A stretch of 64,000 bases of DNA from Unio delphinus (taxonomy: Eukaryota > Mollusca > Bivalvia > Unionida > Unionidae), in contig JAQISU010000210.1 in the NCBI GenBank assembly GCA_029339505.1, positions 13,407,501 through 13,471,500 on the forward strand, in the 5' to 3' direction. Below the pieces are notes generated by a model. It was given only the letters and a program-made list of their open reading frames with translations, was not told the DNA's origin and did not search any database. Shown piece after piece: positions 11,538-19,718 of this stretch. The position numbers were made by a program, and so were the translations under genes. Positions within the stretch are counted from its first letter, which is position 1. Each line of letters begins with the position of its first letter.

Positions 11538-12067
11538 ATGGATCTATATTGCGTGAAGTGTAAGGCGCGTACTGGCACAGATGACTTGACGACGATTACA
11601 ACTAAAAATAACCGATCAGCGCTTTCTGGTAAATGCGTACAGTGTAGTACAAAGAAATTTAGATTTGTTTCTAAACCCAAGGAACCCAAGGAACCTTTAA
11701 AAAAAAACGAGGAGGTGATATCGCTGCCAAATTAGCAAAACTCCCTGGAACCCCATGGGCAAAATACCCCGGAGAAAAACACCTTCCAGGGTATAGTTAT
11801 TGTGGACCGGGAACAAGACTTGATATCAGACTCAATGATCAAAATCAGCCCCGACCCGGTGAGGAACCAATAAACGCTATTGATAAGGCCTGTCACCTTC
11901 ATGATGTTGCTTATAAAAGCAGCAATTTGCAACACAGGCATCTAGCAGATGTGAAATTAATTCATGCGTTGAATTCTATCACTGATAAATCCTTCAAAGA
12001 AAAATTGGCTTCATTTTTGATAAAATCGGCTATGAAAAGTAAATTGATGTTAGGTGCTGGTAATTAA
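11538..12067 (+). CDS. Zinc-ribbon / parvovirus-type phospholipase A2 protein, expressed by likely -1 frameshift
   Basis: The first frame (11538-11735) starts MDLYCVKC and has a second CxxC (CVQCSTKK), making a four-Cys zinc ribbon. At 11702-11708 lies A AAA AAC within a run of nine A. After it the -1 frame stays open to TAA at 12065-12067 with no ATG of its own. This second part has the PLA2 calcium loop YCGPGT, and the catalytic His-Asp of CHLHDVAY, as in the VP1 unique region of parvoviruses. There it breaches the endosome during entry. About 176 residues in all if joined. Element B keeps the identical slip site and frame relation. It overlaps no other gene and is followed by integrase. 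A role in virion entry is inferred; it could also be a shared indel. Confidence 0.75.
11702..11708 (+). promoter_or_regulatory. Putative -1 ribosomal frameshift site (A AAA AAC)
   Basis: In the zero frame the heptamer reads A-AAA-AAC, the classic X XXY YYZ slip pattern. Slipping -1 enters the PLA2 frame. It is conserved at 35948-35954 in element B. A nine-A run (11699-11707) also allows polymerase slippage. Confidence 0.6.
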
Positions 12068-12074
12068 TAGCAAC

Positions 12075-13019
12075 ATGGAATCTATTTATTATTCCCCAAG
12101 AGGATACTGGAAGGGTAACGCTGCAATCAGTAAACTCGCTAGCGCCGCAAAAGTGAAAAAAACCACTGCGGCTCATTGGTTATCCAAACAGGCACTATGG
12201 CAAATTTATCTACCACCGCCTAAACAAATTCAATTCTCACATTTTGATGTAACCGGACCCAATGAAGTTCATCAGGCTGATCTATTATCTCTGCCACATG
12301 ATCGTGGTTACAAATATGCGTTAACCGTAGTTGATATTGCAAGTCGATACAAAGAAGCAGAACCGTTAAAAACAAAATCAGCCACTGAAGTCGCTTCTGC
12401 ATTTGAAAGGATTTATCGACGAGGTCCTCTGCACTGGCCAAATCTGTTACAAGTTGACCCGGGCAAGGAATTTCAGGGTGCAGTGTTATCTACAATGAAA
12501 TATCACAATGTCGCTATCAGACGAGGGCAAACTGCACTGCATCGTGATCAGGCCATTGTAGAACGATTTAATCGGATTCTTGCTGAACGGTTATTTGGAT
12601 ATCAATACGCAAAAGAATTCATCCAAGAAAAAAGATCCCGTGAATGGGTTAAGAGATTACCAGGTGTAGTTACCGCACTGAATAACGAGATTACTAGAAC
12701 CATCAACATGAAACCTATCAACGCGATTAAAAAGAAGTCGATACCTGAAAAACCACAAAAGGATTTCAAAGAACCAATTCTTGGTAGTAATGTCATTTTG
12801 AGGTATTTATATGAACCAGGAGAGCTTGAGGGTGGTACAAAAAGGGCTACTGATCCTATTTGGAGTGTCAAAACGCATAAGATATCTAGTATAACACGAT
12901 CTACGGGTAGACCTCCAATCTATAAACTAAATTCAACTGCCCCTCAACGGGGTTTTACTAGACAACAATTACAAGTGATACCGGAGGATACTCAATTACC
13001 ACCGCATGGTCTTAACTAG
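12075..13019 (+). CDS. Polinton-type rve (retrovirus-like) integrase of element A
   Basis: A DDE-family integrase that would cut and join the element ends. I choose the ATG at 12075 (MESIYYSPRGYW), which lies 8 bp after the PLA2 stop; the open frame upstream has no ATG. Catalytic acidic residues: D69 (EVHQAD), D128 (LQVDPGKEF) and E163 (QAIVERFN), with 34 residues between the last two. An N-terminal HTH/zinc-type region (AKVKKTTAAHWLSKQ) precedes the core. A C-terminal Lys/Arg-rich chromo- or SH3-like region (HKISSITRSTGRPPIYKL) follows. Length ~314 aa is normal for Polinton integrases. The frame is intact. It overlaps the next small ORF by 14 bp. Confidence 0.92.
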   Translation: MESIYYSPRGYWKGNAAISKLASAAKVKKTTAAHWLSKQALWQIYLPPPKQIQFSHFDVTGPNEVHQADLLSLPHDRGYKYALTVVDIASRYKEAEPLKTKSATEVASAFERIYRRGPLHWPNLLQVDPGKEFQGAVLSTMKYHNVAIRRGQTALHRDQAIVERFNRILAERLFGYQYAKEFIQEKRSREWVKRLPGVVTALNNEITRTINMKPINAIKKKSIPEKPQKDFKEPILGSNVILRYLYEPGELEGGTKRATDPIWSVKTHKISSITRSTGRPPIYKLNSTAPQRGFTRQQLQVIPEDTQLPPHGLN

Positions 13020-13200
13020 CACCCTTGCGTCTATTGCACTCAAGACAAGTCAACATCACATTATTTCTGACATGACCGAGATTGTTATTTTTTCTGTCTA
13101 CGGTGAATTGGCGAGGATCCTTATGCGAATACTGCCAACGCATTATACAATTGCAACTTGCGCAGTGATTATTCTGTTGTTTCTTCAAAGTGATTATTAA
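13006..13200 (+). CDS. Small conserved membrane protein (64 aa)
   Basis: Starts with ATG inside the integrase end and finishes convergently on the polymerase-helicase stop (13197). The C-terminal third is a single hydrophobic span (YTIATCAVIILLFLQSDY), preceded by an amphipathic segment with ARILMRILP. A second start, MTEIVIFSVYGEL, would give ~42 aa. Element B holds the same ORF at 37550-37744 with the same length, start and stop and mostly conservative changes, although its neighbours are broken. I do not recognise the family. Single-pass membrane protein is what the sequence shows; any role in budding or entry is a guess. Confidence 0.6.
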   Translation: MVLTSTLASIALKTSQHHIISDMTEIVIFSVYGELARILMRILPTHYTIATCAVIILLFLQSDY

Positions 13201-16200
13201 TTCAGCATCAATATCAAATTCTCGTTGTTTTTTTTGTCCTGTTGTTTGTAACCGGAGAGTTTTTTATCAATAATATCATTTATTGTGGTGTCATTATCAT
13301 CGCCACAAATGATTTCATCATCGCCAATGATTTCATCATCGAAGACAATTCTTCGAAGTTGATTTATTTTTCGTACTCTGGATACTGAAAGATAGACTAA
13401 ATTTGACCATTCTATGCGATTATCTACCATCCAAAGAGTTGTATCCGATATAGTCAATCCCTGTGAAGAATGTATCGTCGCTGCATAACCTAGCGTCCAC
13501 GGGGATTTATTAGCACGCAATGCATCTTCAACAACATTGATATCAACCAGCACAATATCATTTAATACGAGAATCTGTCTTTGAAATCCTTCGGATTTTG
13601 GTCCTGGAATATCAACTTCGATGTTCTGTTTTCGCGTATCCGATGGCCTATAACAAAGAGGCACTGGAAGTGTTGCAAATTTTTGTTTATGCAATTCAAA
13701 TAACTTCATCTGAAGTGTGTCCCTGACTATTTTTCTACTTGCAATGATTAAATCGTTTGGTCTCCACATTTCCCAGAACTCATTCATGGGAGTTTCCGAA
13801 ATTATTTCACGGGCTATTTCACATTGGATTCTATCCGGTTGTAATCTAATTAGTTTCTTCAATTCTTTTAATTCATTATCAAGTGATCTATGATCGGTAT
13901 CAATTTCTTCATAATAGTCTACAAAACCCTTTAGCCATTCATGGGGAGATGCACCGACAAATGGTGGTGGTTGCCCGTGATCACCGCACATGACGATTTT
14001 TGTATTCTTCAATAACAACCACTCAAGAAATATTTTTAAGACATCTTCGGACACTGTGTCTATTTCATCCCACATGATGAATTTAGGAATAAATTTCTCT
14101 CCCATGCGCTCAGGAGTCCATTTATCTCCCTTCCATCGGAAAAAGCTGTGATAAGTGCAAGCATTTACCCCTCTCTGTATCATTTCTCTTGCAAGTCTAT
14201 GAGTTGGTGTTAGCACAATCATTTTTGTGAAATCCGTAGGATTTTTCCCACGAAATAACTCAATTACCCGGGTTGTTTTTCCTGACCCACCACAACCGTT
14301 TAAATAAACTGTTTTATATCTACAGATTGGATCAGAAATCGGTGGTGCACTAGAAAATTCTGAACACTGATTGCTTTCTAAGTAATTATTTTCAATGGTA
14401 ACATATGCTGTTGGAATATAATCATGAATCATTTCTTTCTTAATTCTCCATGATCCCCATTTCTCGTTGCCAGTAGCCTTAAAATCAGCCATTTTGCTAT
14501 TTATGTAAAATGAGTCAGTAGCAACTCTAACTGCGGTGGTAGGAAATCTATTGATCATTGAAAATAAATTAATAGAAGCATAACCAAGCATAGAAGCTCT
14601 CAAATGTGTGTACTGCGGATGGTATCCATCATTGTAGGTAACAATTGTACCCAATTTGGTTCCATCGGACATAAATGCGTCCTTACGATTGACATATAGG
14701 CCCTTATTCGTTAAATCCGCCATTACAAAATCGTATTCAGCGTTGTCTATAATCAATCGTGAAGAATATTTCGTATTATCATCTTTGCCACCTTGGGTAA
14801 ATTTACCGATTATTCTTCGTCCAAGATTTTTTGCTTCATTGTTTCTGATTTCAAATAACTGTTGGGACCAATCCATGATTTGTTGTTCATTTAAATCAGG
14901 AAACAGTTTTCGCTCTTCGCTAATTATTTTTTCTAGATCAGGTTGTGGTAACCAGACTGATTTCTGTGCTCGATAGGATATAATTGCTTCACTGACAATT
15001 AATGATTTTAACATCTTACAATCAAGCATATACCGTAATAACACTATTGGCATCCAGTGTTTTTCAGACATGTGTTTACCAATCCAAAGATAACTACACG
15101 GATGAAGCCCTTCAGCCATTTCAAATGATACCACACAAGCGAATCCGGTTAAATCAAAATCAGGCAGTGGTCCATTAATCGCAACACGGGTCATTTCGTG
15201 TGTAGGGTGTCCAAATCGTTTGAAATATTTCTCGCATTCTCCATACCCAAGAAAACTCCCTGGATAACACGCAATCATATCAACTGAAATAACGGTATCA
15301 GCGGTGTATTTTGTGTTCCATAATCCGCCGTGGCTGTATTCAAGACAGGACAATTTGACCTCTGATAAGAACTCACTTCGGGTTGGTTTCCACGCGTTTT
15401 TCTTTCTAGCAAAATGTGCTGCAATGGATGGTACTGTGAAACAGTTTGCTAATAATTGATCGTTGTCTTCTCCGTCCTCAGAAAACTCACTAGCTAGTTG
15501 TTTCATTTGATTCTGCAGTTCTTCAGTACGGTATAATTCTCCGTTAGGCCTTACAAACTGATCAAATCTGCATTCCTCGTCTGAATTACTATGAAATAGC
15601 CACGCTGACACAGGATCGTTTTTACTCAAATGGTAAATAGCATCAAATAATTTCTGCTCTGAAAAAAACTCTTCGGTTTGGGATAGATATTTTACGGTTC
15701 TTTCCCGTGGGAATATTGTTACTGCAGATGACCACGCGTGCGCGTTATGATCAATAATTTCAATGGGGGCTCCCTGTGATTTATATTTCGATTCGTATAA
15801 TACTTCTCCGGTGATTGTCCTTACCGATATTGGAAATCTTAATGATTTTTCTAATTTAGTTATATCCTGAATTGTTGCTCCATGCTCTTTTACCGTGAAC
15901 TCCCACTCTGTTATTTTTTTTCGTCTTAGATCAGTGAGTTTATTTCCCCGGGACGCATTTGCGAAGTGTTCTATTATTCGTTCTGCTACACAATTGAGGC
16001 CTGTTGAATATTTCATGAATGCTAGTTTTGAAATATCAGGTTTTTCATTGAGCGGATAGATCCCGTAAACAACTGCTGTGACAGGATAAGATCTTTCGTA
16101 GTAGGGTTTATCAATTCCAGTCGAAATTCCCGGTTTGGAATCCTGGTTCACGGTGACAGTTTTTTTGCCCTTGAGAATGGGTTCAAATTTATCCTTAATA

Positions 16201-16886
16201 ATCCATTTGCCATTCTCACGGATAATGAATTTGATTCGGAAAAAATGACTTTTTTCCCCAACACGGGAAATGATCACTGCTGTCTTTTCATCATTCATGG
16301 TAGCGTCAACAACACCATCAATTCGAAATGTTGACCAACAATGAGCTGCTCCATCACGCTTGAATTCATTAAAACAGTCTCTGATGGGTTTATCAAGAAT
16401 TTTATTCTTGGGTGTATTAGAAACTATATCAAGATTGAATTGAGCATCCTTCCATGGTGATCTCATGTTTCCGTCTCTTGGACGTTTGTTACGTTTTTTG
16501 GGTCTATCGATATTAAATCTAGGATTGATTTTCAATAATCTCTTAAACTCCTTCATGTTTCCGTCTCTTGGACGTTTGTTACGTTTTTTGGGTCTATCGA
16601 TATTAAATTTAGGGTTAATTTTCAATAATCTCTTAAACTCCTTCATGTTTCCGTCTCTTGGACGTTTGTTACGTTTGTTTCCGTCTATTGGACGTTTTTT
16701 GGGTCTATCGCGATTAAATCTAGGATTGATTTTTAATAATCTCTTAAACTCTTTCATGTTTCCGTCTATTGGACGTTTTTTGGGTCTATCGCGATTAAAT
16801 CTAGGATTGATTTTCAATAATCTCTTGAACTCTCTATCGGTATTGATTTTAGCATTTTTCGAAGTCAATCTCTTGAACTCCTTCAT
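13197..16886 (-). CDS. Fused B-family-like DNA polymerase / SF1 helicase (1229 aa)
   Basis: Replication protein of element A. Residues 1-~145: four to five tandem repeats (MKEFKRLLKINPRFN...RPRDGN). Residues ~146-830 hold polymerase-like motifs: motif A-like DMIACYPGSF with D536, motif B-like GRRIIGKFTQGG with K695 and motif C-like ATDSFYI with D791. Residues ~855-1190 form a superfamily-1 helicase: Walker A GCGGSGKTT (K870), Ia LTPTHRLA, II IMWDEID, III CGDHGQPPP, V TIHSSQG and VI YLSVSRV. No terminal-protein or exonuclease domain is obvious. I recall similar fusions among predicted proteins of fungi and invertebrates, unverified here. The frame is fully open. Each N-terminal repeat has a Met, so the true start may be internal. 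Divergent start at 16911 is 24 bp away. Confidence 0.85.
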   Translation of the reverse strand: MKEFKRLTSKNAKINTDREFKRLLKINPRFNRDRPKKRPIDGNMKEFKRLLKINPRFNRDRPKKRPIDGNKRNKRPRDGNMKEFKRLLKINPKFNIDRPKKRNKRPRDGNMKEFKRLLKINPRFNIDRPKKRNKRPRDGNMRSPWKDAQFNLDIVSNTPKNKILDKPIRDCFNEFKRDGAAHCWSTFRIDGVVDATMNDEKTAVIISRVGEKSHFFRIKFIIRENGKWIIKDKFEPILKGKKTVTVNQDSKPGISTGIDKPYYERSYPVTAVVYGIYPLNEKPDISKLAFMKYSTGLNCVAERIIEHFANASRGNKLTDLRRKKITEWEFTVKEHGATIQDITKLEKSLRFPISVRTITGEVLYESKYKSQGAPIEIIDHNAHAWSSAVTIFPRERTVKYLSQTEEFFSEQKLFDAIYHLSKNDPVSAWLFHSNSDEECRFDQFVRPNGELYRTEELQNQMKQLASEFSEDGEDNDQLLANCFTVPSIAAHFARKKNAWKPTRSEFLSEVKLSCLEYSHGGLWNTKYTADTVISVDMIACYPGSFLGYGECEKYFKRFGHPTHEMTRVAINGPLPDFDLTGFACVVSFEMAEGLHPCSYLWIGKHMSEKHWMPIVLLRYMLDCKMLKSLIVSEAIISYRAQKSVWLPQPDLEKIISEERKLFPDLNEQQIMDWSQQLFEIRNNEAKNLGRRIIGKFTQGGKDDNTKYSSRLIIDNAEYDFVMADLTNKGLYVNRKDAFMSDGTKLGTIVTYNDGYHPQYTHLRASMLGYASINLFSMINRFPTTAVRVATDSFYINSKMADFKATGNEKWGSWRIKKEMIHDYIPTAYVTIENNYLESNQCSEFSSAPPISDPICRYKTVYLNGCGGSGKTTRVIELFRGKNPTDFTKMIVLTPTHRLAREMIQRGVNACTYHSFFRWKGDKWTPERMGEKFIPKFIMWDEIDTVSEDVLKIFLEWLLLKNTKIVMCGDHGQPPPFVGASPHEWLKGFVDYYEEIDTDHRSLDNELKELKKLIRLQPDRIQCEIAREIISETPMNEFWEMWRPNDLIIASRKIVRDTLQMKLFELHKQKFATLPVPLCYRPSDTRKQNIEVDIPGPKSEGFQRQILVLNDIVLVDINVVEDALRANKSPWTLGYAATIHSSQGLTISDTTLWMVDNRIEWSNLVYLSVSRVRKINQLRRIVFDDEIIGDDEIICGDDNDTTINDIIDKKLSGYKQQDKKNNENLILMLN
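14230..14244. repeat. Palindromic element AAATCC-GTA-GGATTT inside helicase codons
   Basis: A 15-bp hairpin just C-terminal to Walker A in coding DNA. At the matching place element B has a different palindrome, AAACGCTAGCGTTT (38750-38763). Confidence 0.75.
16466..16886. repeat. In-frame tandem repeats in the polymerase-helicase N-terminus
   Basis: Four main units of ~81-111 bp, each encoding MKEFKRLLKINP(R/K)FN plus a basic tail ending DGN. Units differ by insertion of KRNKRPRDGN. The two distal units are almost identical at DNA level, suggesting recent slippage. Confidence 0.9.
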
Positions 16887-16910
16887 GCTATATATAAAAC
16901 AAGCATTTAA
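16887..16910. promoter_or_regulatory. Bidirectional TATA-containing gap
   Basis: The 24 bp between the divergent starts at 16886 and 16911 contain TATATATAAAAC. It is too short for two normal promoters, so the polymerase may start at an inner Met or transcripts may overlap. Confidence 0.45.
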
Positions 16911-17306
16911 ATGAAAGATTTATGTATAATGAATCACTGCAAATGGCTCATGATGGGAAATGTAACCCCGTGTAACAAATCATGCAGAAAAAATGAATAC
17001 TGTAGGTATCATATGCAAAGTTTTCGACGTGGAAGTCTTGGTCCGTTACCCTGTATTCGATGTGGGGTTGGGGTCAAGGGAAGATCACAATTGTGTATTG
17101 ATTGTGGTGGTAAGCGATACAGGGAATTGAAGCGTTATTATGATAAAAGAATAAAAAATGGACAATCCATCAGAAATTATGACCCTGAAAAAGTCTTTGT
17201 CCCTGACAACATCAAGGATAAAATCATAAGAACTCCGCAAGACTACATCGAAAGATTTTCCAGTGATGTAATTATTGAACCAAACACTGAATTAGACAAA
17301 CAATAG
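16911..17306 (+). CDS. Cys-rich putative zinc-binding protein (131 aa)
   Basis: Ten or more Cys/His residues in two clusters: an N-terminal CNKSCRKNEYCRYH and a CxxC/CxxC ribbon (PCIRCGVGVKGRSQLCIDCG), followed by a basic helix RYRELKRYYDKR. The layout suggests a nucleic-acid-binding zinc protein. It heads the rightward gene group in A and is missing from B, whose deletion spans it. I do not recognise the family. Frame intact; start supported by the upstream TATA-like sequence and ATG. Confidence 0.6.
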   Translation: MKDLCIMNHCKWLMMGNVTPCNKSCRKNEYCRYHMQSFRRGSLGPLPCIRCGVGVKGRSQLCIDCGGKRYRELKRYYDKRIKNGQSIRNYDPEKVFVPDNIKDKIIRTPQDYIERFSSDVIIEPNTELDKQ

Positions 17307-17316
17307 AATAGTATAT

Positions 17317-17808
17317 ATGAACCAAGAATTCAGACAGCATCCAGTGATTACAAATTATGAGGCATCTAGTGATGGTACTGTCAGAAACCGTAGACTAAAG
17401 AAACCGGTCGGTGTTGTGAATAATCATGGATATTTGGTGTTTGGCGCTAGGGAGGGAAAAGAAACGAAAACTTATCTCAATCATCGTTTCGCATTTGAGT
17501 GTTTTTATGGATTGATCGAGGATGATTCTGTCATTGATCACAAGGATTCTAATCCAAAGAATAATTCTTTATCAAATCTGCAAGCAATCACACAGAGTGA
17601 GAATTCCAAACGAGGAAGGACTGGAAAGTGCTCAAAAAAAGCGAGACCAGTAAAATCTTTGAACGAAGAAAAAATATTTTAATCATTATATGAAGCCGGT
17701 AAATTTTTCGATATTTGTTCATCTTCTGTACGAAAACTTGCAGAGGGGATAACCAAAACGGCTATTTCAAAAAAGACGGGGCAAAAAGTTCAATTTAGTT
17801 ATGTCTAA
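17317..17808 (+). pseudogene. HNH endonuclease with NUMOD domains (one internal stop)
   Basis: Resembles free-standing homing-type HNH nucleases. Residues 1-45 match the NUMOD4 pattern (HPVITNYEASSDGTVRN). Then comes an HNH core with HRFAFECFYGL, the VIDHKDSNPKNNSLSNLQ motif holding the metal-binding D/H and N residues, and a QSENSKRG tail. After a TAA at 17680-17682 the same frame continues to 17808 with a NUMOD1-like DNA-binding helix (SLYEAGKFFDICSSSVRKL). The stop therefore removes only the DNA-recognition tail. It could still make a core nuclease. No inteins or introns flank it. Absent from B. Such genes usually spread themselves; a role in the element is not shown. Confidence 0.8.
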
Positions 17809-17849
17809 TGCGTCATAATTTCCAATTAGAGATATGTCATTCTTATAGA

Positions 17850-18209
17850 ATAATGAATTCTGAAAACATGAATAGCATCATAGTTGAAATAGCAAAATTG
17901 AAAAATCAGGATATCAAACTATCAGATGGGTTAAATCCTGATCAAATTGTGTCTGATTTTCAGGATATAGAATACGGGGTTAACACTAACAAATATATGC
18001 TACCCAAGAAGTATGCACTCATCAAAAAAATTCAGAATTCTATTAAGGACTCTCTTTCATTTTCCAGTGACATCAGTGTGTTCGTCCCGTTGTATACTAT
18101 CGTAGAGGGGATACGAAAAGAATTAGGTAACGAATACGAATTGAAAAAAGAAGTCAACTCTAAAATTAGAAACCTACGAGCATTAATTCAAGAAAATGAA
18201 CAATTTTGA
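17850..18209 (+). CDS. Unknown helical protein (~119-133 aa)
   Basis: Frame open from 17808 to 18209. The ATG at 17850 (MNSENMNSIIVEIAKL) looks the better start, because the upstream part follows directly on the HNH stop. Predicted mostly alpha-helical and charged, with no Cys pattern or membrane span. The last ~50 codons are retained in element B (38820-38979) at the edge of its internal deletion. Family not recognised. Confidence 0.5.
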   Translation: MMNSENMNSIIVEIAKLKNQDIKLSDGLNPDQIVSDFQDIEYGVNTNKYMLPKKYALIKKIQNSIKDSLSFSSDISVFVPLYTIVEGIRKELGNEYELKKEVNSKIRNLRALIQENEQF

Positions 18210-18303
18210 TTGCCCGACCATTGATTGCCAGACCATTTATCATTCCGACCCTCAAGAGATTTTCATTTTTTTTAGCCGACCCTCAAAGGATATGTCAAAA
18301 AAG

Positions 18304-18355
18304 TGGAGAAACTGTGGTATTAATTATTTTATATACAATTTCCACACTTTCTCCA
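18304..18355 (+). promoter_or_regulatory. TATA-bearing inverted repeat, copy 1
   Basis: Left arm TGGAGAAACTGTGG (18304-18317), right arm CCACACTTTCTCCA (18342-18355), 13 of 14 complementary. The 24-nt loop contains TTATTTTATATACAA. Probably a promoter with operator-like arms. Confidence 0.7.
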
Positions 18356-18440
18356 TCAATGATAGAAGGTGTCTCACGATGAAATAACACTTCCATGACC
18401 GTGTTAAAAATCATCAGACATGTCATTGATGTCAAAAAAG

Positions 18441-18493
18441 TGGAGAAACTATCAGTATTATTTTATTTATATACAATTTTGATACTTTCTCCA
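18441..18493 (+). promoter_or_regulatory. TATA-bearing inverted repeat, copy 2
   Basis: Left arm TGGAGAAACTATCA, right arm TGATACTTTCTCCA, again 13 of 14 with the mismatch at the same place. The inner five bases differ from copy 1 on both arms and still pair. Confidence 0.7.
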
Positions 18494-18602
18494 TCACTGA
18501 TAGAAGGTGTCTCACGATGAAATAACACTTCCATGACCGTGTTAAAAATCATCAGACATGTCAAGTGTTTTACAATTGAAAAATGGTTTGCGATTTCAAA
18601 TA

Positions 18603-19685
18603 ATGGTCAATGAAGCATTAACAACCCGACTGGCTCGTGAGCGACTAGATGCAATTAAGAAATTTATACCAATTCGTGACTCTGTAAGAAATAAACTGCA
18701 ACAACGACAGAGTCTTCAGACTGATTTTGCTCTGGGGTCTGAAGAGCTGTTTAAACCAGTAACCACAGCAACGAAAGGGGTAGAGCGTGCTATACTGGGA
18801 GATGATCCTGACGGTAAGAGAAAGGAAGAGGGTCTTATTTCTGTACTTGAAAAACTAGCAGCGAAAACTGAACAAACTGAACAAACTGATCCGAAAAAAA
18901 CGACTGTTTCTCTGTTGAATAAATTTACTGATCATGCTAAAATATTAATAAAAAAACCTAGTTTATTGAAATCAAAGGATTATCAAGCCTTTGGTAATTT
19001 TGCTGCTCAAAGTTATAATTCAAAAAAAGATTTTTTAAAGGACGAGTATAAAAATGATAGAATATCAAGTAATGATTGGTTCGATTATTTGTATAAACTA
19101 AATAAAGGGATTGGTCGTTTGAATAAGGATGAGATTGGATACAAGGAATTTAAAAAGGGAATTAGTAATTATAAAAGAGAACAAATAGAAGAGCGACAAC
19201 GAGAAATAGAAGAACGGCAAGAACTAAAACGTCAAACACCAACACGTAGACAAACAAGAAGACAAAAAAAACAACAACTACCACCTGATGATGATGATGA
19301 TTTAGAAGAACGACGTCAAACACCAACACGGAGACAAAAAAAACAAGAAGAACCTAAAAAACAACAACTACCACCTGATGATGATGATGATGATACTCTT
19401 GATTATTTACAAACCACGGATACAGACAAACTAGATGAAGCAGCTGGCTATAGCGGAAGTGGATTAGGAAATCCAAGGATTGGAAACATTTGTCCTGATA
19501 GTGTTATCAATGATATATCACGATTAGATGTTCTCATCGGAGGAAAAAGAGCTGGAAATAACTCTCCAGAAATAATTAATGAAGCAGCTGATATCTGTAG
19601 ACGGTTATTTGCCGGCGGTATCATGGATATCAAAACCTATCGAGATTTCATTGACGAGTTAGCAAATGGGTATCATAGCGATTAA
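18603..19685 (+). CDS. Scaffold/core-like structural protein with acidic repeats
   Basis: First gene of the late operon. The frame opens at 18558, but I prefer ATG 18603 (MVNEALTTRLARERL), because the leader before it (ATTTCAAATAATG) recurs before the next gene in B (40430). N-terminal basic helical region; middle coiled and charged; then two copies of a basic-acidic unit (RQTPTRRQ..KKQQLPPDDDDD), an internal duplication at ~19225-19395. The conserved-looking C-terminus has ISRLDVLIGGKRAGNNSP. Function not known. Position before capsid genes and the alternating charge suggest a scaffold or genome-associated protein. B has a frameshifted version (39403-40393). Confidence 0.6.
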   Translation: MVNEALTTRLARERLDAIKKFIPIRDSVRNKLQQRQSLQTDFALGSEELFKPVTTATKGVERAILGDDPDGKRKEEGLISVLEKLAAKTEQTEQTDPKKTTVSLLNKFTDHAKILIKKPSLLKSKDYQAFGNFAAQSYNSKKDFLKDEYKNDRISSNDWFDYLYKLNKGIGRLNKDEIGYKEFKKGISNYKREQIEERQREIEERQELKRQTPTRRQTRRQKKQQLPPDDDDDLEERRQTPTRRQKKQEEPKKQQLPPDDDDDDTLDYLQTTDTDKLDEAAGYSGSGLGNPRIGNICPDSVINDISRLDVLIGGKRAGNNSPEIINEAADICRRLFAGGIMDIKTYRDFIDELANGYHSD

Positions 19686-19718
19686 ATAACAATTGAAAAC
19701 ACTATTGTTTTTATAATA

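Larger units (their letters stand above)
18288..18557. repeat. Tandemly duplicated promoter module (two copies)
   Basis: About 137 bp repeated: each copy has AAAAAAGTGGAGAAACT, a TATA-like core, TTTCTCCATCA, then GTGTCTCACGATGAAATAAC and a shared tail TTAAAAATCATCAGACATGTC. It stands directly upstream of the structural operon. Element B has one copy of this module. Confidence 0.85.

Noticed and set aside
16465..16914. Plus-strand frame of 149 codons opposite the polymerase N-terminus
   Set aside because: It is the antisense shadow of the in-frame tandem repeats; its repeats mirror those of the real gene.
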